Source: Clostridiales bacterium (GTDB taxonomy: Bacteria; Bacillota; Clostridia; Lachnospirales; JAQSXR01). From it: a stretch of DNA of 64,000 nucleotides. The position numbers and the translations under genes are program-made. The DNA lies in contig JAQSXR010000009.1 in assembly GCA_029256575.1 (NCBI GenBank), forward strand, positions 1 through 64,000, in the 5' to 3' direction. Of the stretch, positions 9,171 to 18,100 are shown piece after piece (the first letter of the stretch is position 1; every line of letters starts with the position of its first letter). Below the pieces are notes generated by a model. That model did not search any database. It was not told the DNA's origin and was given only the letters and a program-made list of their open reading frames with translations.

Positions 9171-9503
9171 ATGGAAAAGGTTAAATATAAAAAAATATAT
9201 TTAGTTATTAACATTCCTATTATACTAATGTTTTTGATTTTACTTTTTACACCTTTATTCTTAATTGATAAAGTTCAAATTTACTATGCTGGTATATTTA
9301 CTAGATTAACAATTGGGTTTTGGTGTATTTTTAATGGTATATGGAATGGGTGGACGAATTTTTATTCTATTTTTAAAATCAATCCCAAAAACAAGATCCA
9401 CAAATGGTCGTGGTATGTTATTCTAGTGATGGGAATAGGATTTCTAGTTACAGCTTGTATGGGTTATGGATATAATGGTGTTGAAAATCCAAATAGAACA
9501 TAA
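9171..9503 (+). CDS. Small membrane protein, unknown function
   Basis: A 110-residue protein after a GGAGG site, with about three hydrophobic segments: residues 11-33 (INIPIILMFLILLFTPLF), about 41-58, and about 78-98 (WYVILVMGIGFLVTACMGYG). No recognised domain or catalytic motif. It follows the Gln/Asn-tailed membrane protein by about 95 bases and may share its promoter. Function unknown. Confidence 0.65.
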   Translation: MEKVKYKKIYLVINIPIILMFLILLFTPLFLIDKVQIYYAGIFTRLTIGFWCIFNGIWNGWTNFYSIFKINPKNKIHKWSWYVILVMGIGFLVTACMGYGYNGVENPNRT

Positions 9504-9545
9504 GTATTGCTTTTTGAATTAGTATAATTAAGTATAAAAATTTAG

Positions 9546-9574
9546 TTGAATTATATAGTAAAATATTGTATAGT
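9546..9574 (+). promoter_or_regulatory. Sigma-A promoter for the second Rrf2 gene
   Basis: TTGAAT (9546-9551), a 17-base spacer and TATAGT (9569-9574). It lies about 100 bases before the Rrf2 start, with the hairpin at 9592 just inside the predicted transcript. Confidence 0.5.
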
Positions 9575-9591
9575 AATAAAAATACATATTT

Positions 9592-9613
9592 AGGCTGCAA
9601 CCAAAGGCAGCCT
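9592..9613 (+). other. Perfect 7-bp hairpin in the 5' leader
   Basis: AGGCTGC and GCAGCCT pair perfectly around an eight-base loop. Only a broken T-rich tract follows (ATTACATT), so termination would be weak. It could instead be a regulator site or a stabilising 5' stem for the Rrf2 transcript. Confidence 0.45.
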
Positions 9614-9672
9614 ATTACATTAATTTAATCTTTACTAAAACGATAGGAATTATAGGGAAGGGTGGAGGTTTT

Positions 9673-10092
9673 CTGAAAATTTCAACAAGAGGTAGATATG
9701 GAATTCGATCTTTGGTTGATTTAGCTTTATTAGGTGAAAATAAGCAAGATACCTTAAGTAATATTGCAAATAGACAAGATGTATCTATTAATTATTTGGA
9801 ACAAACCTTTTCAATGCTAAAAAAGGCTGGATTAATTTACAGTATAAAGGGAGCGCAAGGCGGTTATAAACTATCGCAAAAACCGAGTGACATAACGATT
9901 AAAAAAGTATTAAAAGTTCTTGAAGGAGATTTGTCAATAATTGAACAAAATCCAGACAAAGAGATGACTAGTTTAGAAAAATGCATAAAGCATGAAGTAT
10001 GGGATAAGATAGATGAAAAGGTTAATATACTATTATCTAGTATAACCATCAAAGATCTAGTAAATGAAAATATAGCTAAATTAACGGAATAA
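9673..10092 (+). CDS. Rrf2-family regulator with apparent CTG start, beside metY
   Basis: The family N-terminus KISTRGRYGIRSLVDLALL begins directly after a CTG at 9673, with TGGAGG six bases upstream; the first ATG/GTG/TTG in frame (TTG 9712) would cut off part of the DNA-binding domain. I therefore call a CTG start (139 residues). The winged helix and KGAQGGYKLS motif are intact. The C-terminal region has a single Cys (SLEKC), so the cluster triad is absent, as in the cysteine-metabolism regulator CymR. The neighbour metY makes sulphur-amino-acid control plausible, but this is inferred from context. Confidence 0.75.
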   Translation: MKISTRGRYGIRSLVDLALLGENKQDTLSNIANRQDVSINYLEQTFSMLKKAGLIYSIKGAQGGYKLSQKPSDITIKKVLKVLEGDLSIIEQNPDKEMTSLEKCIKHEVWDKIDEKVNILLSSITIKDLVNENIAKLTE

Positions 10093-10152
10093 ATATAAAC
10101 TTAATAAAATTAAGTAAAAAGATATAAATTTAAAATTGTAAAAAATAAAAAT

Positions 10153-10171
10153 TAGTAAAAAAAATTTACTA
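10153..10171 (+). promoter_or_regulatory. Inverted-repeat operator candidate upstream of metY
   Basis: TAGTAAA and TTTACTA form a perfect seven-base dyad around AAAAA, about 60 bases before the metY start. It lies in the probable promoter region of metY and next to the Rrf2 gene, so it is the best candidate for that regulator's site. Confidence 0.4.
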
Positions 10172-10230
10172 CATCAACTATGATATAAAAGAATAACTTA
10201 CACAATAGACAACTAGAAGGAGAAATTTAT

Positions 10231-11517
10231 ATGAAGAAAGAGTTTAAATTTGAAACGTTACAATTGCATGCAGGTCAAAACGTTGACCCAACAACTAAGT
10301 CAAGAGCAGTACCAATCTATCAAACAACATCATATGTATTTGATGATACACAAAATGCAGAAGATTTATTTGCGTTAAAGGCAAGTGGTAATATATATAC
10401 TAGAATTATGAATCCAACTACCGATGTTTTCGAACAAAGAATAGCGGCGCTCGAAGGTGGAGTTGCAGCGTTAGGGGTTGCGTCTGGCTCAGCAGCGATA
10501 ACACTTTCGATTTTTAATGTTGCTGGAGCTGGAGATGAGATCGTTGCAGCATCAACATTATATGGCGGTACTTATAATCTGTTTCAATCGACACTTCCAA
10601 GACTTGGCATAAATACAACATTTGTTGATCCAGATGAACCTGAAAATTTTCGAAAAGCAATCACAGAAAAAACAAAAGCAATATATATTGAATCAATCGG
10701 AAATCCTGGAATTAATTTAATCGATATAGAAGCAGTAGCAAATATTGCTCATGATAATAATATTCCACTAATTGTTGATAATACCTTCGCTACACCTTAT
10801 TTATTACGTCCAATTGAACATGGTGCTGATATTGTAATTCATTCAGCTACAAAATTTATAGGTGGACATGGTACTTCAATTGGTGGTGTAATCGTTGATG
10901 GTGGTAATTTTGATTGGGAAAAGAGTGGTAAATTCCCTGTTTTTACTACACCAGATGCAAGCTACCACGGAATTCGATATGCTCAAGATTTAGGAAAGTT
11001 AGCCTTCATATTAAAGGCAAGAGTTCAATTATTAAGAGACACTGGTGCATGTCTTAGCCCATTCAACTCATTTTTATTAATTCAAGGATTAGAGACACTT
11101 TCATTAAGAGTTGAAAGACATGTTGAGAATACAAAGAAAATAGTAGACTTTTTACTTTCCAATGAACACGTTGCTTGGGTTAATTATCCAACTAATGAAG
11201 GAAACAAATATAGAGAATTAGCAAGTAAATACTTTGCAAAAGGTGTTGGATCAATATTTACTTTTGGAATTAAGGGTGGAGCAGAAGCGGCTAAGAAATT
11301 TATTGACGGTTTAGAAATATTCTCCCAACTAGCAAATGTTGCGGATGCTAAATCCTTAGTAATTCATCCAGCTTCAACTACTCATTCACAACTAGATGTT
11401 GAAGCTCAGACATCAGCAGGGGTAACCGCTGATATGATAAGATTATCAATAGGTTTAGAAAATATTGAAGATTTGTTAGATGATATAAGTAATGCACTAG
11501 AAAACGCAGTTAAATAA
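10231..11517 (+). CDS. metY: O-acetylhomoserine sulfhydrylase (PLP-dependent)
   Basis: A 428-residue member of the Cys/Met-metabolism PLP enzymes, full length. It joins O-acetylhomoserine with sulphide (or a thiol) to make homocysteine, feeding methionine synthesis. Visible landmarks are LHAGQ near the start, the phosphate-binding SGSAAI region, [13 protein letters not shown], the PLP lysine in [11 protein letters not shown], and the late [10 protein letters not shown] motif. The long insert around [13 protein letters not shown] fits the sulfhydrylase subgroup rather than cystathionine synthases. It has a GAAGGAG site and a terminator close behind, so it is a single-gene unit downstream of the Rrf2 gene. 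Confidence 0.93.
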   Translation: MKKEFKFETLQLHAGQNVDPTTKSRAVPIYQTTSYVFDDTQNAEDLFALKASGNIYTRIMNPTTDVFEQRIAALEGGVAALGVASGSAAITLSIFNVAGAGDEIVAASTLYGGTYNLFQSTLPRLGINTTFVDPDEPENFRKAITEKTKAIYIESIGNPGINLIDIEAVANIAHDNNIPLIVDNTFATPYLLRPIEHGADIVIHSATKFIGGHGTSIGGVIVDGGNFDWEKSGKFPVFTTPDASYHGIRYAQDLGKLAFILKARVQLLRDTGACLSPFNSFLLIQGLETLSLRVERHVENTKKIVDFLLSNEHVAWVNYPTNEGNKYRELASKYFAKGVGSIFTFGIKGGAEAAKKFIDGLEIFSQLANVADAKSLVIHPASTTHSQLDVEAQTSAGVTADMIRLSIGLENIEDLLDDISNALENAVK

Positions 11518-11534
11518 ATAAAAATCATATTATT

Positions 11535-11582
11535 AACGGTATAGAATTCAATGAAATGAGTTTTATACCGTTCTTTATTTTG
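11535..11582 (+). terminator. Intrinsic terminator after metY
   Basis: AACGGTATAGAA pairs with TTTTATACCGTT (one mismatch) around an AT-rich loop, followed by CTTTATTTT. Confidence 0.7.
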
Positions 11583-11637
11583 GATCAAGTGGGAGTAATT
11601 CCCTATTACTATTATTAATGATTATATAAGCCAACTT

Positions 11638-11684
11638 TGTTTGCCTAGAGTATAATTTAATGGTATAATAATTGACGGCAAACA
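11638..11684 (+). promoter_or_regulatory. Promoter flanked by an 8-bp inverted repeat
   Basis: TTGCCT (11641-11646), a 17-base spacer and a perfect TATAAT (11664-11669) form a promoter for the FAD dehydrogenase gene. It is bracketed by TGTTTGCC (11638-11645) and GGCAAACA (11677-11684), an exact eight-base inverted repeat 31 bases apart, one arm on the -35 and one at the start site. This suggests a dimeric regulator. Confidence 0.55.
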
Positions 11685-11713
11685 GACCACAAATTATGGT
11701 TAGGAGTGACCTT

Positions 11714-13111
11714 ATGGAAAAAAATTATGATGTAATTATTATTGGGGCAGGACCTTCAGGTATTTTTTGTGCCTATGAATTAATGAAAGAAAGAAAAGAT
11801 TTAAAAGTGTTAATTATAGAAAAAGGTAGAAGAATTGAAGATAGAATGTGTCCAAAGAGAACCACAAAGAGATGTGTTGGATGTCAACCTTGTTCAATAA
11901 CAACTGGTTTTGCAGGAGCAGGTGCATTTTCAGATGGTAAATTATCATTATCTCCAGACGTTGGTGGCAATCTTCCAGAGATTCTAGGTTATGATAAAAC
12001 AATTGAGTTATTAAAAGAATCCGACAATGTATATTTGAAATTTGGTGCTGATACAAAGGTTTATGGATTGGATGCTGAGAAAGAAATCCAAGAAATAAGA
12101 AGAAAAGCAATCGTAGCTAAATTAAAACTAATTGAATGCCCTATTAGACATCTTGGAACTGAAGAGGGTTATAAAATATATGCTAGACTTCAAAACCATT
12201 TATTAGAGAATGGTACTGAAATGAAGTTTAAAACCATGATTAAGAATATCATTATTGAAGATAACTGTGTTAAAGGTGTAGTTACAGAGAATGATGATAT
12301 TTACTATGCAAATGAAGTAGTTTCTGCTGTTGGTAGAGAAGGTTCTGAATGGTTTAGTAATATCTGTGATGAACACAACATTGAAACATTAGTAGGTACA
12401 GTTGATATTGGCGTAAGAGTTGAAGTACGCGATGAAATAATGCAAGAATTAAATAAAACTTTGTATGAAGCAAAATTGGTTTATTACACACCAACTTTTG
12501 ATGATAAAGTTAGAGTATTCTGTACAAATCCTTCAGGTGAAGTTGCAACAGAGTATTATGAAGATGGACTTGCAGTAGTTAATGGACATGCATATAAAGC
12601 AAAAGACTATAAAACAAATAACACTAATTTTGCTTTACTTGTTTCAAAAAACTTTACAAAACCATTTAAGACACCAATCCAATATGGTAAGCATATTGCA
12701 CAGCTAAGTAACATGCTTTGTGATGGTAAGATTCTAGTGCAGACTTTTGGAGATTTACAAAGAGGCAGAAGAACAACAGATGAAAGATTAAGTAGAAACA
12801 ATATAGTTCCAACATTAAAAGATGCAGTACCAGGCGATTTATCACTTGTATTTCCACATAGAATACTTGTTGATATCGAAGAAATGCTTTTTGCTCTCGA
12901 TAAAGTAACACCAGGTATAGCAAGTGATGAAACTTTATTATATGGGGTAGAGGTTAAATTCTATTCAAATAAAGTAGTTGTTGATACAAATTTTGAAACG
13001 AATGTAAAAGGACTTAGAGCAATCGGAGATGGTGCAGGGGTTACACGTGGACTACAACAGGCATCTGCAAATGGTATCAGTGTTGCAAGAAGCATATTGG
13101 AAAGAATCTAA
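11714..13111 (+). CDS. FAD-dependent dehydrogenase, uncharacterised family
   Basis: I start at ATG 11714 (TAGGAG upstream); an earlier TTG is inside the promoter. The 465-residue protein opens with the Rossmann motif DVIIIGAGPSGIFCAYEL and ends with the FAD-contact region GLRAIGDGAGVTRGLQQASANG. A Cys cluster, MCPKRTTKRCVGCQPC, at about residues 43-58 is shared by the family usually annotated as FAD-dependent dehydrogenase and might bind a metal or cluster. Substrate unknown. The EamA transporter gene follows by three bases, so the two are probably co-expressed. Confidence 0.8.
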   Translation: MEKNYDVIIIGAGPSGIFCAYELMKERKDLKVLIIEKGRRIEDRMCPKRTTKRCVGCQPCSITTGFAGAGAFSDGKLSLSPDVGGNLPEILGYDKTIELLKESDNVYLKFGADTKVYGLDAEKEIQEIRRKAIVAKLKLIECPIRHLGTEEGYKIYARLQNHLLENGTEMKFKTMIKNIIIEDNCVKGVVTENDDIYYANEVVSAVGREGSEWFSNICDEHNIETLVGTVDIGVRVEVRDEIMQELNKTLYEAKLVYYTPTFDDKVRVFCTNPSGEVATEYYEDGLAVVNGHAYKAKDYKTNNTNFALLVSKNFTKPFKTPIQYGKHIAQLSNMLCDGKILVQTFGDLQRGRRTTDERLSRNNIVPTLKDAVPGDLSLVFPHRILVDIEEMLFALDKVTPGIASDETLLYGVEVKFYSNKVVVDTNFETNVKGLRAIGDGAGVTRGLQQASANGISVARSILERI

Positions 13112-13114
13112 AGT

Positions 13115-13984
13115 ATGAGTATAGATAAAAAGAAGATAATGGCAACCCTGCTGTTGCTATTCATTACTGTTATTTGGGGATCAGGGTTTGCTGTTTCCCA
13201 AATGGCATTAGATGCAAATATAAGTGCAGGTCTTATAGTTGCAATTCGGTTTTCAATTGCAGCAATTATTATGTTTGTATTATTTTATAAGAATATTTTA
13301 AAATCAACAAAACTTGAATGGAAAAATGGATTATTTGCGGGGACAGTATTATTCCTATCCTTCTTAACGCAGACGATTGGACTTAAGTATACTACACCAA
13401 GCAACAATGCAATGATAACTTCACTAAACGTACTATTTGTACCTTTTTTTGCATGGATTATTATGAAGCATAAACCTGACAAAAAAATATTTCTATTGTT
13501 ATTTCTTTCGTTAGTTGGAGTATTTTTTCTTACATACTCTTTTGAAAATGGAATTACATTTAATATAGGTGATTTATTAACATTAGTATGTGCTATATTT
13601 TATGCGGTACATGTAGCTTTTCTAGGAGTTGCAACAAAGGGGTGTAGCGCTAAAAATCTTACGTTTATTCAAATGTTTATTGTTTCAATTTTGTCAATCA
13701 TTTATGTTTTATGCTTTGACTTTAATTCAATTTTAGAGGCTAATTATTCGATTGGATTAATTCCAGTAATATATTTAGGTATTTTCTCAACATGCTTAGC
13801 ATTTTTTATTCAAACCTATGCTCAGAAATTCTTACATCCATCTAGAACCGCATTAATATTAACCTGTGAGGGTGTATTCGGAACACTTTTTTCGGTATTA
13901 TTAGGTTTTGAATTTATAACCGCTGGTATGATTGTTGGTGGATCATTGGTATTTACATCAGTGCTATTATCGGTAAATGAATAA
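13115..13984 (+). CDS. EamA/DMT-family transporter
   Basis: A 289-residue polytopic protein with about ten hydrophobic helices in two halves, as in EamA drug/metabolite transporters. The N-terminal half has LLFITVIWGSGFAVSQMAL and GLKYTTPSNNAMITSLNVLFVPF; the second half has the matching VIYLGIFSTCLAFFIQTYAQKF. It probably exports a small metabolite or amino acid; the substrate cannot be told from sequence. It starts three bases after the FAD dehydrogenase stop with only a weak ribosome site, suggesting translational coupling. Confidence 0.9.
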   Translation: MSIDKKKIMATLLLLFITVIWGSGFAVSQMALDANISAGLIVAIRFSIAAIIMFVLFYKNILKSTKLEWKNGLFAGTVLFLSFLTQTIGLKYTTPSNNAMITSLNVLFVPFFAWIIMKHKPDKKIFLLLFLSLVGVFFLTYSFENGITFNIGDLLTLVCAIFYAVHVAFLGVATKGCSAKNLTFIQMFIVSILSIIYVLCFDFNSILEANYSIGLIPVIYLGIFSTCLAFFIQTYAQKFLHPSRTALILTCEGVFGTLFSVLLGFEFITAGMIVGGSLVFTSVLLSVNE

Positions 13985-14080
13985 AGTATAAGAAATGTAA
14001 TAAGATTAAGAGATTAAATATGAGTAATAAAATTATGTAGAATAAAATTATGTAAAATATTATAAAATTATATAGTTGAA

Positions 14081-14117
14081 AAGAGAGTAACTTCTTATTA
14101 AGAGGTTACTCTTTTTT
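14081..14117. terminator. Bidirectional terminator between convergent genes
   Basis: AGAGTAACTTCTT and AAGAGGTTACTCT form a 13-pair stem (one G-T) flanked by A-rich and T-rich tracts on opposite sides. It can end the EamA transcript and the convergent lipoprotein transcript. Confidence 0.85.
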
Positions 14118-14129
14118 ACGTTCAATCAA

Positions 14130-14729
14130 CTATTCCCAGATATATCGATAAGCTACTTTCCAAGTATCATCCTCTTTTATAATTTGATATAGGACTTTAT
14201 CTTCATAAATTTCGCCTTCACCATTATTCTTTATGCTTGCTTGTGTATAAGAATAATTTATTACTGCCACGGCTTTATCAAATTCTTCGTTAAAATAGAG
14301 TTTCATTTCGTCAATTTTAGAATTAGTGTTAATTACTTCATATTCTGTCATAACAGTTGAGAAATTTTCAAAATCAATTTCGTTATAATATTCTGGAATA
14401 CTTAAATCCATTATGTTTTGTTTTCTTGATTCAAGTTCTGAATAAGTATAATTATTATTCACTTCTATCCATTCAGTTATAAAATCCTCAAGATTCTTAC
14501 ATTCTGAGCTACTTCTTGAAACATAACCAATAATTTTAGACACAAATGCATCGTCTGGTCCTTTGCCTTTACCATCAAACTCTACTATTTCCCAATTTTT
14601 CTCGAGAAATTCTTTCGCTTTTTCAGGATCTTTTGGTAATGAACTTGCTGATTTAGTAATATTAACCTTGCATGATGTTAGGAACAATGCAACAAGAGTA
14701 AAAAGAATAATTTTGTTTATTTTTTTCAT
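14130..14729 (-). CDS. Predicted lipoprotein, unknown function
   Basis: The only convincing - strand gene. The 199-residue product begins with a lipoprotein signal: basic MKKINK, a hydrophobic run, and the lipobox LTSC with lipid-modified Cys about 20. The mature part is charged and rich in Asp, Glu and Asn, with no recognised enzymatic motif. Its C-terminal half (about 120-199) reads like a small alpha/beta fold, ending in DKVLYQIIKEDDTWKVAYRY, similar in style to the DUF4878/NTF2-like lipoprotein tails that are common in clostridia. That link is a guess. A GGAGG site precedes the start on the - strand. Confidence 0.8.
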   Translation of the reverse strand: MKKINKIILFTLVALFLTSCKVNITKSASSLPKDPEKAKEFLEKNWEIVEFDGKGKGPDDAFVSKIIGYVSRSSSECKNLEDFITEWIEVNNNYTYSELESRKQNIMDLSIPEYYNEIDFENFSTVMTEYEVINTNSKIDEMKLYFNEEFDKAVAVINYSYTQASIKNNGEGEIYEDKVLYQIIKEDDTWKVAYRYIWE

Positions 14730-14951
14730 ATAACCCCTCCAGGTAATTCTATATAATTTATTTTTATTATAAAAGTGTACATTTTTTATCCATTTTATTC
14801 AAGCCTTTTTATTTTAAAATGACAATTTGAATGATAATCTAGGAATAGTAGGATAAAACTCATTGTTTCGACAATTGTCTACATATTTTGCATTAATATA
14901 TAAAATATACACTTATAAATCGAACAACACCTAAATATTCAAGCAAATTTA

Positions 14952-14980
14952 TTGACAAAACTATTGAAAATTGGTAAGAT
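14952..14980 (+). promoter_or_regulatory. Sigma-A promoter of the T7SS locus
   Basis: TTGACA (14952-14957), a 17-base spacer and TAAGAT (14975-14980). It is the strongest promoter upstream of essC and puts the transcript start near 14987, giving a leader of about 170 bases. Confidence 0.6.
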
Positions 14981-14986
14981 AAACCA

Positions 14987-15157
14987 GATGTAATATTAAT
15001 ACATAAGGGTCTAAAAATATAGGTTAAATTGCAACCTATTATTTCAATATATTATAAAATAGCTAGTTGGCATACTAACGATTAAGGCATTTGACTATTA
15101 TCAGGTCAAGTGCCTTTTGAAATATATCCTACATACATAAAGAATAGAGGTGGCAAA
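14987..15157 (+). promoter_or_regulatory. Structured 5' leader of the T7SS operon, possible attenuator
   Basis: The stretch between the promoter and essC holds no gene. It contains a small hairpin AGGTT...AACCT (about 15021-15037), a weak TAGT...ACTA stem near 15065, and the terminator-like hairpin annotated separately. I cannot match it to a known riboswitch class. The remaining region 14730-14951 is AT-rich spacer holding the divergent lipoprotein promoter area, with nothing else visible. Confidence 0.4.
15084..15118 (+). terminator. Intrinsic terminator in the leader before essC
   Basis: AAGGCATTTGAC and GTCAAGTGCCTT form a 12-pair stem (one G-T) with a nine-base loop, followed by TTTT within GCCTTTTGAAA. 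It lies about 40 bases before the essC start and downstream of the predicted promoter, so it would attenuate the whole locus unless bypassed. Confidence 0.6.
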
Positions 15158-18100
15158 ATGATAGTAACATTAATAAAAAAAGATAAAATATTTAGCATGA
15201 CTTTGCCCGTAAAAGTAAATGGACAATATTGGGTTGCTGACTTAGATGATAGAGGAAAAGAACGAAAATTAATAAGTGTAGAAGCTATAAATGGAGAGTG
15301 GGTAATTAGGAGTAATAAATTTGCTAAGATAATTGATTCCGGCAATGAGGTAATAAAGTCGACTATATTAAAGCCTTTGAGTTTTTACAATCTTGGAATT
15401 AAAGGAGAAAATGATAAAGTCCTTTTGTTTTCAGAACCAATTACAGAAAGTAGGCAAAAATATAAAAAGTTGATTGTTTGTGAAGGATGTGAGTTGTCAA
15501 TCGGGAGAGCGAATGAAAATAGCATATGTTTTAGCAATAAGTTCGTTTCAGGTAATCATGCTAAGCTAATCAATTTTAATAATTGTTGGACAATAACTGA
15601 TACAAATAGTACCAATGGTACATTTGTAAATGGATACCGTGTAAGTACAAAAAAGGTGTTACCAGGTGATGTAATATATATTATGGGATTTAAAATTATT
15701 ATTGGTGGTAGTTTTATTGCAATTAATAATCCAGATGAAAGGGTAGTGTATGATGAAAAACTACTTTATAAATTTGTTAAACAGCAAGTTGAGCTCATTG
15801 ATGAAGAAGAAGATGATCATATTTATCAAAGTAACACCGAATTTTTTTATAGATCACCACGTTTTAAGAGAGATGTTCAAACAGCAGAGATAAAAATTGA
15901 TGCTCCGCCTGCTATACAGAAATTAGATCAAATACCGTTAGCTCTCTTATTAGGACCATCCATTACCATGGGAATAATGGCATTATCTACAGGTGTTTTG
16001 ACATTAACAAATGTTATGAACGGTGGTGGAAATATGAGAAGTGCACTACCATCATTAATGATGTCTGTAAGTATGCTTCTTGGTACAGTGTTGTGGCCAA
16101 TCTTAACAAAAAGCTTTGAAAAGAAAATGCGTATAAAGAATGAGAAAAAAAGGCAAGAAAAATATAGTGCATATTTAGAAAGTGTTAGAGATGATATTGT
16201 AAAAGAATGTAAATTGCAAAGCGAAATATTAAATGAAAATAACGTTCCATTGGAAGAATGTACAGCAAGAATAAAAAGTCAAAAAAGAAATCTTTGGGAA
16301 AGAGTGTGCGGACAAAATGACTTTTTAAATCTAAGGCTTGGTATTGGAAATTTACCTCTAGATGCAGAAATTAAATATCCAGAAAAACGATTCTCTATGG
16401 ATGATGATAATTTACAAGATGCGTTATATTCACTAGCAGATGAACCCAAACATTTAGTACAAGTGCCAGTAACGTATTCACTTACTGAAGAGTACGTGAG
16501 TGGACTAATCGGTGAAAGAGGATTAACACTTGATTTCGTCAAAGGATTAATTTTGCAATTAGTTTCACTACATAGTTATGATGAAGTAAAGTTAGTTTTT
16601 CTTATTGATAAAATTGAGGTTACAAAATGGGAATATATTAAATGGTTACCACATAGTTGGGATGATACAAAGTCAATACGATTCTTGGCAACCGATATGA
16701 ATGAAGTTAAGGAGTTATCCGCATATATTGATCGAGAAATAATTAATAGAGAAGCGTTAAGTGACAAAGAATATAAAGACTTTGCTCCATATTATGTTGT
16801 AATAGCAGCAAGTAAAGCATTGGCAGACAAAGCAGAAATGATTGTACATTTACTAAAACAAAAGAAAAATAAAGGATTTAGTTTAATAACGTTATTTGAC
16901 GAATTAAAAAATTTACCCAAAGAGTGTTCTATGGTTATTGAATTAGATGAAAAACTATCTAAGATTTATGACAAGGATGATATTTCTGGGAAGAGAATAG
17001 ATTTTATCGCAGATATAGATAGTTGCGAAAATGCACTATCATTATCAACTGCATTAGCAAATATTCAATTAGACTTATCAAGTCAACGTTATTCTTTACC
17101 CAATATGTTAACTTTTCTTGAAATGTTTGGGGTAGGAAAGATTGAACATCTAAATCCGCTAATGAGATGGAAGGAAAATAATCCTACCATAACCCTACAA
17201 GCACCTATTGGCGTTGATACAATGGGTGGAGTCTTTAGTCTAGACTTACATGAAAAATTCCATGGCCCACATGGGCTTGTTGCGGGTATGACAGGGTCAG
17301 GTAAAAGTGAATTTATTATAACATATATTTTGTCGTTAGCGGTTAATTACCATCCAGATGAGGTTGCATTTATTTTAATTGATTATAAAGGTGGAGGATT
17401 GACAGGGGCGTTTGAAGATGAAGACAAAGGAATTAAATTACCCCATTTGGCAGGAACTATTACAAACTTAGATGGGGCTGCAGTAAAGAGGTCGCTCATA
17501 TCGATTCAAAGTGAATTGCGTAGAAGGCAAGCTGTTTTTAATGAGGCAAGAAAGATTTCGAATGAAGGAACAATGGATATATATAAGTATCAAAAATTAT
17601 ATCGCGATAAAGTCGTAAGTGAAGCTGTACCACATCTATTTATAATCTCAGATGAATTTGCAGAACTAAAATCACAGCAACCTGAGTTTATGGAACAGTT
17701 AATTAGTGCAGCTCGTATTGGGCGGAGCTTGGGTGTTCATTTGATACTTGCTACACAAAAACCATCCGGAGTTGTGGATGATCAGATATGGAGTAATAGT
17801 CGTTTTAGAGTTTGCTTAAAGGTACAGGAGAAAGCAGATAGTATGGATATGATTAAACGTCCTGATGCAGCTGAATTATCCGCCACAGGTCGCTTCTATT
17901 TACAAGTTGGATTTAATGAACTTTTCGATTTAGGACAGTCAGCATGGTGTGGAGCACCCTACAACCCATCGGATAAAGTTGAGAAGAAGTTAGATGATAG
18001 TATTCGAATAGTTGATAATTTGGGTAGGACGATCAAGGAAGTAAAGCCTGCAAAGAAGAAAAGTATGTCAGCTTCAAATGTAAAACAAATCGTTGCAATC

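Noticed and set aside
14987-15118. Cyclic di-GMP, purine or SAM riboswitch upstream of essC
   Set aside because: I compared the leader with the consensus cores I know and none fits, so it is left as an unassigned leader.
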